A stretch of DNA of 58,790 nt, from contig JBAVIP010000076.1 of NCBI GenBank assembly GCA_049687015.1, positions 1 to 58,790 of the forward strand. Reading direction: 5' to 3'. Below the pieces are notes generated by a model. The model was not told the DNA's origin. It saw nothing but the letters and a program-made list of their open reading frames with translations, and did not search any database. Below, piece after piece: positions 42,707 through 51,723 of the stretch; position 1 is the stretch's first letter, and each line of letters opens with the position of its first letter. Position numbers and translations under genes: made by a program. Source of the stretch: Methylotenera_A sp049687015. Its GTDB lineage: Bacteria > Pseudomonadota > Gammaproteobacteria > Burkholderiales > Methylophilaceae.

Positions 42707-43468
42707 TTGCAAAGCAGCATTTCACCACAACATTTGGCTTTACTAACCCAGCACCAACTTGCCAGTTTTGAGCAATTATGGGGTTATCAGGGCGATTGGT
42801 TCGAGCCACCAAATCGCGAGCGCGGCGGATGGAGCGGTGTTAATTTTATTGAGTTGGTAAGTAATTCAAATGAAAAGCTAGGTTTTTATCTCAAACGTCA
42901 ACTAGGCTATATGCGGCGAACTTGGCGGCATCCTATTGCAGGTGAACCAACGTTTGTGCGTGAGTTTGAAATTATGCAGCATCTTAAACTGCACAATGTT
43001 AAAACGCCGAATATTGTGTTTTTTGCCAGCAAACAAACGCAGGCAGTTTTGCTTACTGAAGCACTTGAAGATTTTGTGTCGCTAGATAGGCTGCTAACTG
43101 CTATTGACTTGAATATAGTGCAAAAAAGAAAGTTAATGGGCCGGCTTGCAAATGCAGTGCGACTTATGCATCGGGCGCATGTGCAGCATCGTTCACTGTA
43201 TGATAAGCATTTATTTATAAGAGAAAATAACAGTAACTTTGAAGTTGCATTGATTGATTTTGAAAAATCACGTATTACACCTTTTATTTCTTTTCTCAAG
43301 TTTTCTGATTTAATAACGCTAAATTACCGGACGCTGGCATTGAGTAGAACGCAGAGGTTGTTTTTCTTTAAACAATATTTTGAAATTGATCATTTAACAG
43401 CTTGGCATAAATGTTTATGTCGCTATATTCATAAAAAATCACAGAAAAAACGCAATCAATCAAAATGA
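42707..43468 (+). CDS. InaA/WapP-type LPS kinase-like protein
   Basis: A 253-residue protein of the RIO/InaA LPS-kinase group. Visible are FYLKRQLGYMRRTWRHP (Lys63 region), EFEIMQHLKLHNVKTPNIVF, the loop HRSLYDKH (161-168) and LIDFEKSR (Asp184). The usual HRD Asp is Ser163 here; related InaA-like proteins also vary at this site. Start is a TTG at 42707 with AAGGA before it. It overlaps the next gene by 4 bases. Confidence 0.82.
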   Translation: MQSSISPQHLALLTQHQLASFEQLWGYQGDWFEPPNRERGGWSGVNFIELVSNSNEKLGFYLKRQLGYMRRTWRHPIAGEPTFVREFEIMQHLKLHNVKTPNIVFFASKQTQAVLLTEALEDFVSLDRLLTAIDLNIVQKRKLMGRLANAVRLMHRAHVQHRSLYDKHLFIRENNSNFEVALIDFEKSRITPFISFLKFSDLITLNYRTLALSRTQRLFFFKQYFEIDHLTAWHKCLCRYIHKKSQKKRNQSK

Positions 43469-44448
43469 CTTTTTCCAGCACAGATAAGATTTTGGTATTA
43501 ACTTCAAGCAGCACGGGAAATAACGTGTTTTGCACACCAGCTATCAGGTTTTTGCGCAAGCATTTGCCCCAGGCTACGATTGATGTGGTCGCTTTAAATA
43601 AACTCAGCGCTCAGGTGTTTGAAGGCAGTCCGGATGTTAATCAATTGTTTATTCTGAATGATTTTTTTGGCGGCGCACGCGCTTTTGATAGGCTGGCAAA
43701 GAATTACACTCAACATATTTGTTTAAATACTAATGCCTTAAAAAAGATTAAAGGCAGTCAAGTTAAGCTAATGACGATTCCGCATTATGTAGGCGGTATT
43801 GCGCGGGGCGAGCAGCAATTGCAGTTTGTGTCCGGCCTGCTGAATCAGCCGATAACCGATGCAGACAGGCAGTATGTCATAGGATCTGGTGTCCCTGGCA
43901 CATTTAAAGGGCTAAGCGATGCTGGCGTAACTGCCAATGACGTGTTGATTAATATTCATCTTGGCTGTGGTACAACATCACTGCACGGCTGGAAGTTTTT
44001 TTATAAAAACCGTGCAACAAACGAGCGACTTTGGTCGGTTGAGCAGTATGTTGCACTGGGCAAAGCTTTAATTAAAGCGAATTCCAGGGTTAGGATTGTG
44101 GTGACGGGTACTAAAAATGAATCATTTTTGGCCAGGCAATTTCAGCAACAAGTGCCGAATACGATTAATTTGGTAGGCAAAACTTCAGCCAAAGATATTT
44201 TTGATCTAATGCAGGATGTCAGCCTGTTTATTGCTCATGATTGCGGCGTGTTTCATATTGCTGCAGCATCGAATGTGCCGATTGTTGGCTTGTATGGTCC
44301 GACTGATCCAATTCTGGCAGGACCGTATCCAGTGCGACCGCAACATATTATTATCAAGGCTGAGTCTATGGCGGTAATACAAACTGAAGAAGTGTTATCA
44401 GCAGCATTCACTTTATTAGAGAAGTTTCCACACGTTGCAACGGCCTGA
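43465..44448 (+). CDS. Heptosyltransferase-family glycosyltransferase (GT9)
   Basis: A 327-residue GT9 enzyme: ILVLTSSSTGNNVFCTPAIR as the acceptor loop, VFEGSPDVNQLF, and C-terminal nucleotide-sugar motif FIAHDCGVFHIAAASNVPIV plus GLYGPTDP. It could be heptosyltransferase II or III (WaaF/WaaQ-like); no dedicated waaF is otherwise in the window. Translationally coupled both sides: overlaps the kinase before it by 4 bases and the next start by 14. Confidence 0.85.
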   Translation: MTFSSTDKILVLTSSSTGNNVFCTPAIRFLRKHLPQATIDVVALNKLSAQVFEGSPDVNQLFILNDFFGGARAFDRLAKNYTQHICLNTNALKKIKGSQVKLMTIPHYVGGIARGEQQLQFVSGLLNQPITDADRQYVIGSGVPGTFKGLSDAGVTANDVLINIHLGCGTTSLHGWKFFYKNRATNERLWSVEQYVALGKALIKANSRVRIVVTGTKNESFLARQFQQQVPNTINLVGKTSAKDIFDLMQDVSLFIAHDCGVFHIAAASNVPIVGLYGPTDPILAGPYPVRPQHIIIKAESMAVIQTEEVLSAAFTLLEKFPHVATA

Positions 44449-45907
44449 TTTAAAAAAGATTACTGCACCATGTAAATTGGCGTTGAGTTTAAATTTGGCC
44501 GATGGCTCAAATTTGGTCTGCGATGAGGTTGTGCGGGTAATTCCTAACAAGCGCCTTGTTTGTAAGGGAATTTGGCAGCAAAAACCAGTGTATGCCAAAT
44601 TATTTATTGCAGGCAACGCACGCTCATATGCGATTCGCGATGAAGTCGGCGTTAAGTATTTGCTTGCAGCAAATATTAAAACGCCTAACTTGCTATATTC
44701 TGGTGAAGTTTCCGAAATTAAAGGCTATGCCTTGATTTTTGAGGCGATTGAAAATGCACAAAATGCAGAAGAAATATGGACAGGTCTAAATACAAATGCA
44801 CGTTCAAGTTTAGCTAAAAAACTAGTGCTGGAACTTGCCAAGCACCATAATGCAGGCCTGTTACAGACCGATATGTACCTTAAAAATTTTTTAGTGGATA
44901 GCGATACAATTTACACGCTGGATGGCGATGGCATCCGCAAATATGCAGGGCTGAGCCAACAACAAGCGCTTAAAAACTTGTGTGTTTTGCTATCAAAATT
45001 TGATGTGCTCGAAATTGAAAGCTGGCTTCCTGGTTTGTTAAAAACTTATTCAGAAGCAAGGACCTGGCAGATGGCTCCTGATATAGCACAGATTAAAAAA
45101 ATGATGAATGCACATCGTCAAAAGGTAGCCAGCAATTACGCAGAAAAGAAAGTGTTCAGGCAATGCACGGACGTTGCAGTTTCTAGCAGTTCCAAAATAT
45201 TTACTGCTATTTCAAGCGAATTTTTGGATCTAGATTTGCCCCAAACTTCCCAAAAACTTGATAGCTTGGTTACTTCGAAAAATCTGCTTAAAAATGGTAA
45301 TACTTGTACCGTTGCCAAGGTTGAGATTAACCATCGACCCATCGTGATTAAGCGTTACAACATCAAGAATTTTTGGCATGGCGTAAGCCGTGCCTTGCGC
45401 CAAACGCGTGCCGCTGCTTCCTGGGCGAACGCGCATCGTCTGAAGTTGCTGGATATTCCAACCGCAAAACCAGTCGCACTTATCGAAGAGCGCTACTTGT
45501 CTTTAGGTAAATGGGGCTTAAAAGGCAAAGCTTACTTTTTGTGTGAATATATTGATGCACCGGATGCAGCACAGTTTTTTGCTGAATGTACGGATAAAAA
45601 CGCCCGTTCAGAAGCCGTTAAAAATATCGTCACTTTGTTTTATAAGCTTTATTTGCTGCGGATTTCACATGGCGACACCAAGGCCAGCAACATCAAGATA
45701 GTAAATAACAAGCCGGTGTTGATCGATTTGGACAGCATGGCGCAACACAACTTTAGCTTCTCCGCGCTAAAGGCGCATGCGCGTGACCTACGCCGTTTTA
45801 TGGAAAATTGGAAACAGACGCCGGCCATGTATAATGCCTTTGTGAAGGCATTTAAAGTGGTGTACACAGACAAAGCGGCTTTAAAATTGGCAAAAATTTC
45901 AGAGTAA
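44435..45907 (+). CDS. Double-domain LPS kinase-like protein
   Basis: A 490-residue protein made of two kinase folds in tandem. Domain 1 (about 1-230): Lys55 in VYAKLF, Glu70, catalytic loop LLQTDMYLKNF (Asp146, Asn151), metal motif LDGD (Asp163). Domain 2 (about 285-490): Lys306 in IVIKRY, HGDTKASN (Asp414, Asn419) and LIDLD (Asp431). Both keep the residues needed for catalysis. The order waaC/waaG/waaP/kinase/double kinase/carbamoyltransferase resembles the Pseudomonas aeruginosa core locus, where a similar two-domain kinase (WapQ-like) lies (from memory). Start is a TTG at 44435. Confidence 0.82.
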   Translation: MQRPDLKKITAPCKLALSLNLADGSNLVCDEVVRVIPNKRLVCKGIWQQKPVYAKLFIAGNARSYAIRDEVGVKYLLAANIKTPNLLYSGEVSEIKGYALIFEAIENAQNAEEIWTGLNTNARSSLAKKLVLELAKHHNAGLLQTDMYLKNFLVDSDTIYTLDGDGIRKYAGLSQQQALKNLCVLLSKFDVLEIESWLPGLLKTYSEARTWQMAPDIAQIKKMMNAHRQKVASNYAEKKVFRQCTDVAVSSSSKIFTAISSEFLDLDLPQTSQKLDSLVTSKNLLKNGNTCTVAKVEINHRPIVIKRYNIKNFWHGVSRALRQTRAAASWANAHRLKLLDIPTAKPVALIEERYLSLGKWGLKGKAYFLCEYIDAPDAAQFFAECTDKNARSEAVKNIVTLFYKLYLLRISHGDTKASNIKIVNNKPVLIDLDSMAQHNFSFSALKAHARDLRRFMENWKQTPAMYNAFVKAFKVVYTDKAALKLAKISE

Positions 45908-45924
45908 ATTACCAGAGAAATTAA

Positions 45925-47643
45925 ATGATTGTATTAGGTTTATCAGGAGCGCTTGGGCATGATGCTTCGGCTGCAATTTTGATCGATGGCAAGATTATTG
46001 CGGCTGCAGAGGAAGAGCGTTTTATTCGCGATAAACACGCCAAAAACAAATTCCCTTATGAAGCTGCGAAATTCTGCCTGAAACAGGCAGGGGTGAAGCC
46101 GGAAGATGTGGACATCGTGGCATTCCCATATGCTGAAATTCCACTTAGCACTAACGCACGCTGGCATTATGCCAAACGGCACTGGTATGCGCCAGATAGG
46201 GCGCTGGACGTGCTATTTAACGGCAACCGTCGTTTCCGCCGCAACCGTGACAAATCACTCAAGCTCATGGCGGATTTAGGCATAAGCAAAGCCAAGTTCG
46301 TGCCCGTAGAGCACCATTTGGCGCATGCTTCCAGCGCATACCACTTAAGTGGCTTCAAAGAAAAAACAGCTATTGTTGGCATTGACGGCAAAGGCGAATA
46401 CGCGACCACGTTTTTTGGTTACGGCGAAAACGGCGTAATCCACAAAATCAAAGAGTTTTACGACCCGGATTCACTCGGCGGCATGTATGGCGCGATTACT
46501 GAATATCTGGGCTTTGAGATGCTGGACGGCGAATTCAAGGTGATGGGCATGGCGCCTTACGGAGACCCGAACAAATACGATTTATCGCGCTTGGTGAGTT
46601 TTGAAGATGGCGAGTTGCGCGTGAACACCAAGCTGGTGAATGTGGTGGGGTTGCGCCGCTATAAAGAAAACGGCAAGGGCTATTACTTTACGCCGGAACT
46701 GATTGAATGGCTTGGCCCAAAGCGCCGAGGTGATGAAATTGACGACCCGTATATCCACTATGCAGCCTCTGTGCAGCAGTTGCTGGAAGATGTTGCGCTG
46801 AAGATGATTGATTACTATCTGGGCGATATTATCAAAGAAACAGGCCGTATCGCCATGGCGGGCGGCGTGGCGCTGAATGTGAAATTGAATCAGCGCATTA
46901 TTGCCATGCCGCATGTGAAAGAGCTGTTTGTGCAGCCTGCGTCGGGCGACAATGGCACATCGCTTGGTGCAGCTACTTATGCCGCGCATTTGGCTGGCGA
47001 CACAATAGAGCCGATGCAGCATGCTTATTTAGGCCCTGCGTATACCAGTGAGGAATGTATTGCTGCGTGTGAAGCGCATCCCCGTAAGCCCAATTTTATC
47101 CGCGTTGAAAACTTTCCACAAAAAGCAGCCGAACTGTTGGCAGCAGGCAATCCATTGGCCTGGCTGCAGGGCCGCATGGAGTTCGGCCCGCGCTCATTAG
47201 GTTGCCGCAGTATTCTGGGCGATCCGAGTTTTCCGGGCGTAGCTGACCGTATCAATGCGCAGATTAAATACCGCGAGCGCTGGCGCCCGTTCTGCCCAAG
47301 CATGCTCGATCGTGTGGCACCTGATATTCTGCAAACCAATCATCCGGCGCCATATATGACGTTTACTTTCGATGTCGCCGAGCATTGGAAATCGCGCATT
47401 CCTGAAGTGGTGCATGAAGACGGCACGGCGCGCGCGCAGGTGGTCACGCGCGAGACGAATCCGCGCTATTATGAACTGATTGAGCATCTTGAAAAACTGC
47501 GCGGCATACCTGTGGTGCTGAATACATCACTTAATCGCCGAGGTGAGCCCATGATTTGTTCACCCACAGATGCGCTCAATATGTTTTATGGTTGTGATTT
47601 AGAATACCTCATGCTGGAAGATGTACTAGTTACCAAGAAATAA
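45925..47643 (+). CDS. Carbamoyltransferase (NodU/CmcH family), probably for LPS core
   Basis: A 572-residue enzyme with the Kae1-like N-terminal domain (LGLSGALGHDASAAILIDGK, AEEERF, HHLAHASSAY near 132-141, FKVMGMAPYG) and the C-terminal YrdC-like domain from about 385 (MEFGPRSLGCRSIL, FCPSML, LNTSLNRRGEPMI). It makes carbamoyl-AMP from carbamoyl phosphate and carbamoylates a sugar hydroxyl. Adjacent LPS kinases point to inner-core heptose as the target, as for the P. aeruginosa 7-O-carbamoyl heptose (inference). Confidence 0.9.
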   Translation: MIVLGLSGALGHDASAAILIDGKIIAAAEEERFIRDKHAKNKFPYEAAKFCLKQAGVKPEDVDIVAFPYAEIPLSTNARWHYAKRHWYAPDRALDVLFNGNRRFRRNRDKSLKLMADLGISKAKFVPVEHHLAHASSAYHLSGFKEKTAIVGIDGKGEYATTFFGYGENGVIHKIKEFYDPDSLGGMYGAITEYLGFEMLDGEFKVMGMAPYGDPNKYDLSRLVSFEDGELRVNTKLVNVVGLRRYKENGKGYYFTPELIEWLGPKRRGDEIDDPYIHYAASVQQLLEDVALKMIDYYLGDIIKETGRIAMAGGVALNVKLNQRIIAMPHVKELFVQPASGDNGTSLGAATYAAHLAGDTIEPMQHAYLGPAYTSEECIAACEAHPRKPNFIRVENFPQKAAELLAAGNPLAWLQGRMEFGPRSLGCRSILGDPSFPGVADRINAQIKYRERWRPFCPSMLDRVAPDILQTNHPAPYMTFTFDVAEHWKSRIPEVVHEDGTARAQVVTRETNPRYYELIEHLEKLRGIPVVLNTSLNRRGEPMICSPTDALNMFYGCDLEYLMLEDVLVTKK

Positions 47644-47679
47644 AAAGCACAAAAGAGGGTCATTTTGCAGGTTATTGAT

Positions 47680-47708
47680 TTGACGATATGCCGCACTTTG
47701 GGGATAAT
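47680..47708 (+). promoter_or_regulatory. Sigma-70 promoter of edd-eda
   Basis: TTGACG (47680-47685), a 17-base spacer and GATAAT (47703-47708), 38 bases before the edd ATG. Each hexamer differs from consensus at one base, and the spacing is ideal. Confidence 0.8.
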
Positions 47709-47745
47709 TGAGTAAGTCCGTTAACTACCGCAGGTCTTATATAAA

Positions 47746-49560
47746 ATGAAGCAATCGCATATAGAAGTGACTGAACGTATTATTGAAGTAAGCCGTCCTA
47801 CCCGCACCGCTTATCTGCAACGCCTGGATGAAATTGCAAATCGACAAAGAGGCGCGGATCGCTTGGGTTGCGCCAACGTGGCGCATGCATTTGCTGCCAT
47901 GCCTTCCAATGATAAATTGCGCGTGGTAGTGGAAAAAGCACCCAACATCGGTATTGTGACGGCCTACAATGAAATGCTTTCAGCGCATCAGCCCTATGTG
48001 AATTACCCTGACATTATCCGCGATGAAGCGCACAAGCACGGTGCAACTGTGCAAGTGGCCGGCGGTGTGCCTGCCATGTGCGATGGCATCACGCAGGGCG
48101 AACCTGGCATGGAGCTGTCATTATTCAGCCGCGACACGATTGCGATGAGTACCGCAATTGCGCTCTCACACGATGTGTTCGATGCGGCGCTACTTCTGGG
48201 CGTATGCGATAAAATCGTACCTGGTCTTTTGATTGGCGCCTTAAAGTTTGGTCATTTGCCTTGTGTGTTTGTCCCTGCCGGACCAATGAGTACAGGGATA
48301 GATAACACCACAAAATCTAAAGTGCGTGAAAAGTATGCACAGGGACTGGTTGGACGTGAAGAGTTATTGGCTTCAGAGTCTGCAGCTTATCACGGTGCGG
48401 GTACCTGTACCTTTTACGGCACGGCCAATAGTAACCAAATGCTGTTGGAAGCAATGGGCTTGCATGTGCCGGGTGCAGCGTTTGTGCATCCGCATGATGG
48501 CTTGCGTGAATTGCTGACCCGTGAAGCGGTCAAGTTGGTGTTAGAGAACACCAAGAAGGAGCACTATACTCCTATAGGGAAATTGGTTGACGAGCATGTC
48601 ATTGTGAACGCGATGGTGGCACTGCTGGCGACAGGCGGTTCAACCAATCATCTCATTCATTGGGTGGCCATTGCGCGCGCTGCGGGTATCATCATTGACT
48701 GGACAGACTTCTATCACTTGGCCAAAACTACGCCTTTGTTGGCGAGCGTGTATCCAAACGGCAAGGCGGATGTCAACGAATTTCAGGCCGCGGGTGGCCC
48801 TGCATTTGTCATCCGTGAACTGATTGATGCAGGTTATATGTACCCTGATGTATTCACCGTGGCTTATGGCGGTTTGCGTGATTATGGTAAATTGCCAGTT
48901 AAAGAAGATAACAAGTTGGTTTGGAAAGACTTGCCAAAAGAGAGCAGTGATGAAACGATCGTGCGCACCGCGGCATTCCCATTCAGTGAGTCAGGTGGTT
49001 TACGTCTGCTTAAAGGTAACTTGGGCCGTAGCGTGATTAAGATTTCAGCAGTGCCTGAAGACCGCCATATTATCGAAGCGCCGGCGATAGTGTTTGATGC
49101 GCAGGAAGAATTACTGGCTGCATTTGATCGTGGGGAGCTGGAGCGTGATTTTGTGGCAGTGGTGCGCTTTCAGGGCCCTAAAGCCAATGGCATGCCAGAA
49201 CTGCACAAACTTACACCGCCTTTAGCTGTGTTGCAAAATAAAGGATTTAGAGTTGCAATTGTGACCGATGGCCGTATGAGCGGCGCATCAGGCAAAATTC
49301 CTGCTGCGATTCACTTAACACCAGAAGCCTCTGCGGGTGGTCCGTTAGCCAAGGTGCGTACAGGAGACATTATTCGTTTAAATGCAACTGTTGGCATGGT
49401 TAACGTGCTGGTGGACGAAGACGTGTGGGCAGAGCGGGAAGTTGAAGAGCTTTCGGATATTAAACGTCATAACAATTCGCACGGCTTTGGCCGTGAGTTG
49501 TTTGGGGGCATGCGTAAGAATGTATTGTCAGCAGAAGAAGGCGCAGTCACTTGGCTATAG
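47746..49560 (+). CDS. edd: 6-phosphogluconate dehydratase
   Basis: Entner-Doudoroff enzyme converting 6-phosphogluconate to 2-keto-3-deoxy-6-phosphogluconate. The 604-residue IlvD/Edd protein shows the Fe-S ligand segments AGGVPAMCDGITQGEPGMEL and GVCDKIVPG and the C-terminal VTDGRMSGASGKIPAAIHLT. In RuMP-cycle methylotrophs this pair forms the KDPG-aldolase cleavage branch. Followed 57 bases later by eda. Confidence 0.96.
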   Translation: MKQSHIEVTERIIEVSRPTRTAYLQRLDEIANRQRGADRLGCANVAHAFAAMPSNDKLRVVVEKAPNIGIVTAYNEMLSAHQPYVNYPDIIRDEAHKHGATVQVAGGVPAMCDGITQGEPGMELSLFSRDTIAMSTAIALSHDVFDAALLLGVCDKIVPGLLIGALKFGHLPCVFVPAGPMSTGIDNTTKSKVREKYAQGLVGREELLASESAAYHGAGTCTFYGTANSNQMLLEAMGLHVPGAAFVHPHDGLRELLTREAVKLVLENTKKEHYTPIGKLVDEHVIVNAMVALLATGGSTNHLIHWVAIARAAGIIIDWTDFYHLAKTTPLLASVYPNGKADVNEFQAAGGPAFVIRELIDAGYMYPDVFTVAYGGLRDYGKLPVKEDNKLVWKDLPKESSDETIVRTAAFPFSESGGLRLLKGNLGRSVIKISAVPEDRHIIEAPAIVFDAQEELLAAFDRGELERDFVAVVRFQGPKANGMPELHKLTPPLAVLQNKGFRVAIVTDGRMSGASGKIPAAIHLTPEASAGGPLAKVRTGDIIRLNATVGMVNVLVDEDVWAEREVEELSDIKRHNNSHGFGRELFGGMRKNVLSAEEGAVTWL

Positions 49561-49617
49561 CCGTCTGACTTTACTATAAAAACTATATCGAACTAACTTA
49601 AATTAATAGAGAAAAAT

Positions 49618-50244
49618 ATGAGCACATTAGATTTAGCCAATCATGGCCCAGTCATTCCAGTCATCGTGATTAACAAGGTAGAAGACGCCGTGCCAATGGC
49701 AGAGGCGTTACTCGAAGGCGGCATCAAAGTGCTTGAGGTGACGTTGCGCTCGTCATGCGCTTTGCAAGCCATGGAACAAATTGCCAAACACGTACCGGAT
49801 GCGATTATGGGTTCGGGCACGGTGCGTAACTTGAAAGACGCACAGGCTTCTAAGGACGTTGGTTGTAAGTTTGCTGTAAGTCCGGGTTACACCAGTGAAT
49901 TAGGCCAGTTTGCACGCAAAATAGGCTTACCTTTGTTGCCAGGCATTTCCACCGGTTCAGAAATTATGATGGCGAATGCAGATGACTACTATTTTTTAAA
50001 ACTTTTCCCAGCAGTGGCTGTAGGCGGCATTAATTTATTAAAAGGCTTTGCAGGGCCGTTTGGCGATGTGAAATTCTGCCCAACCGGCGGTGTCACAATA
50101 GAAAGTGCCCCACAATTTTTGGCCTTGCCAAACGTAGTAGTATGCGGCGGCACATGGCTCACGCCAGCCGACGCAGTTGCGCGCAAAGATTGGGCGCATA
50201 TTACCAAGTTGGCCAAAGAAGCGAGCAGCATTAAAGCTGCCTAG
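49618..50244 (+). CDS. eda: KDPG aldolase
   Basis: A 208-residue class I aldolase splitting 2-keto-3-deoxy-6-phosphogluconate into pyruvate and glyceraldehyde-3-phosphate. Catalytic Glu40 in LEVTLRS and Schiff-base Lys128 in FLKLFPA are present, plus the phosphate-binding GGI and CPTGGV loops. It ends 21 bases before a strong terminator. Confidence 0.97.
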   Translation: MSTLDLANHGPVIPVIVINKVEDAVPMAEALLEGGIKVLEVTLRSSCALQAMEQIAKHVPDAIMGSGTVRNLKDAQASKDVGCKFAVSPGYTSELGQFARKIGLPLLPGISTGSEIMMANADDYYFLKLFPAVAVGGINLLKGFAGPFGDVKFCPTGGVTIESAPQFLALPNVVVCGGTWLTPADAVARKDWAHITKLAKEASSIKAA

Positions 50245-50265
50245 ATTGACATGCGCTATAATTAA

Positions 50266-50289
50266 GGGCTGTACTTACAGCCCTTTTTT
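50266..50289 (+). terminator. Terminator of edd-eda
   Basis: GGGCTGT (50266-50272), loop ACTT, ACAGCCC (50277-50283), then six T. A TATAAT at 50257-50262 just before it could be the -10 of the following gene cluster, but no -35 is obvious. Confidence 0.93.
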
Positions 50290-50301
50290 AATGGAACTTT
50301 T

Positions 50302-50961
50302 TTGTTAGACATTACACAATATAAAACAATGGTGTTTGATTGCGACGGCGTGGTCTTGAACAGCAATCAAACAAAAATTGATGCCTATTTTGAGGTTGCT
50401 AAACGGCTGGGCGGTACCTATGCGCAGGCGCAAGCATTTGTGGAACATCACGTTAAATTAGGCAGTTTCCCGCGTAATGGGAAAATTGAATATTACCTCA
50501 AAGAAATAGTCAAACAGCCTGTGACAGCAGAAACGATGCAGCGCTACATGGGTGCCTTTGAGGAGATTCTGGACAAAACACTGATGGAGTGTGAGGTCTC
50601 GTCCGGGTTGCGGGCCTTAAAAGCGGCGACGCCACAGGCAAAGTGGATGCTGCTTTCCGGGGGCGATCAAGCCGAACTGAGAAAGATTTTTACACGCAGA
50701 AATTTGGCCCCTCTGTTCGAAGCCGGAATTTTTGGCGGACCCGATAAAAAGGAAGAGGTGCTGGCGCGCGAAAAATCCAACGGCAATATACAGTTCCCTG
50801 CCTTATTTTTAGGTGATAGCAAATATGATCATCAAGCCGCCATTAATGCGGGCTTGGATTTTGTTTTTTTAAGCGAATGGACTGAGGTGCCTGATTGGCA
50901 AACCTATTGTGCTGAGAATAACATCATCGAACTTCATAATATTTCTCAATTACTTAGCTAA
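50302..50961 (+). CDS. HAD-family phosphatase
   Basis: A 219-residue haloacid-dehalogenase-fold hydrolase. Motif I VFDCDGVVLNSN (Asp13, Asp15), motif II Ser in LLSGGDQ, Lys in the GGPDKKEE segment and motif IV LGDSKYDHQAA are visible, with a helical C1 cap. Substrate unknown; its place at the head of a sugar cluster suggests a sugar phosphate. Start is a TTG with a weak GGAA ahead. Confidence 0.85.
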   Translation: MLDITQYKTMVFDCDGVVLNSNQTKIDAYFEVAKRLGGTYAQAQAFVEHHVKLGSFPRNGKIEYYLKEIVKQPVTAETMQRYMGAFEEILDKTLMECEVSSGLRALKAATPQAKWMLLSGGDQAELRKIFTRRNLAPLFEAGIFGGPDKKEEVLAREKSNGNIQFPALFLGDSKYDHQAAINAGLDFVFLSEWTEVPDWQTYCAENNIIELHNISQLLS

Positions 50962-50980
50962 AGCGCTATAAAATAACGAA

Positions 50981-51721
50981 ATGCGAGAAAATACCGACAT
51001 GCAAATTAATCAAGTCTCTGTGGTAGTTCCGGTGCGTAATGAAGAAGGCAATGTAGCAAGCCTGATTGGCGAGATTGATGCCGCGCTAAAGCATATTCCG
51101 CATGAAATTATTTATGTGGATGATGGCAGCACGGATAATACGTATAGCCATTTGAAATCATTGCAGTCGCAGTTTACACAGTTGAAAATCGTGCGTCATG
51201 CGCAAAGTTGCGGCCAAAGCACTGCGGTGCGTACTGGCGTAAAAGCCGCCCAATATGCCTGGGTGGCGACTTTGGATGGCGATGGGCAAAATGACCCGGC
51301 TGATATACTGAAATTGATGGCTGCAATAACCGATGGTATTGATCTGGCAGGTGGCAATCGCCGAGCTAGCCGCCGTGATACGTGGATCAAGCGCATCTCA
51401 TCAGTGATTGCCAACACAGTGCGTTCCAAGATGCTTAACGATGACACGCCGGATACAGGCTGCGGATTGAAGTTGTTCAAACGTGAAGCTTTTTTAGATT
51501 TACCCTATTTTGACCACATGCATCGTTTTTTGCCGGCGCTCATCAAGCGTCGTGGTGGCAAAATCGTATCAGTGCCTGTCGCGCACCGTAATCGTGAACA
51601 TGGCAAATCCAACTATGGCACAATCGACCGGCTACTAGTAGGCATTGTCGATTTGTTTGGCGTGGCATGGCTGCAAAGGCGCGCAAAAATTCCGCAGGTT
51701 ATAGAAGATAAGGTGGTCTAG
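50981..51721 (+). CDS. GT2 polyprenyl-phosphate glycosyltransferase (ArnC/DPM1/RgtE-like)
   Basis: A 246-residue GT-A enzyme without C-terminal membrane helices. Motifs: VVPVRNEEGN, YVDDGSTDNT (nucleotide binding), LDGDGQNDP (metal), and the HRNREHGKSNYG segment typical of dolichyl/polyprenyl-phosphate sugar synthases. A second in-frame ATG at 50999 (MQINQVSVVVPVR) may be the true start. Followed by LAB_N and GT83 genes, which fits loading a sugar onto undecaprenyl phosphate. Confidence 0.88.
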   Translation: MRENTDMQINQVSVVVPVRNEEGNVASLIGEIDAALKHIPHEIIYVDDGSTDNTYSHLKSLQSQFTQLKIVRHAQSCGQSTAVRTGVKAAQYAWVATLDGDGQNDPADILKLMAAITDGIDLAGGNRRASRRDTWIKRISSVIANTVRSKMLNDDTPDTGCGLKLFKREAFLDLPYFDHMHRFLPALIKRRGGKIVSVPVAHRNREHGKSNYGTIDRLLVGIVDLFGVAWLQRRAKIPQVIEDKVV

Positions 51722-51723
51722 TC

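Noticed and set aside
50250..50262. TTGACA followed by TATAAT after eda
   Set aside because: The hexamers are only 5 bases apart, far too close for a promoter; only the TATAAT could act as a -10, and no -35 at proper distance is seen.
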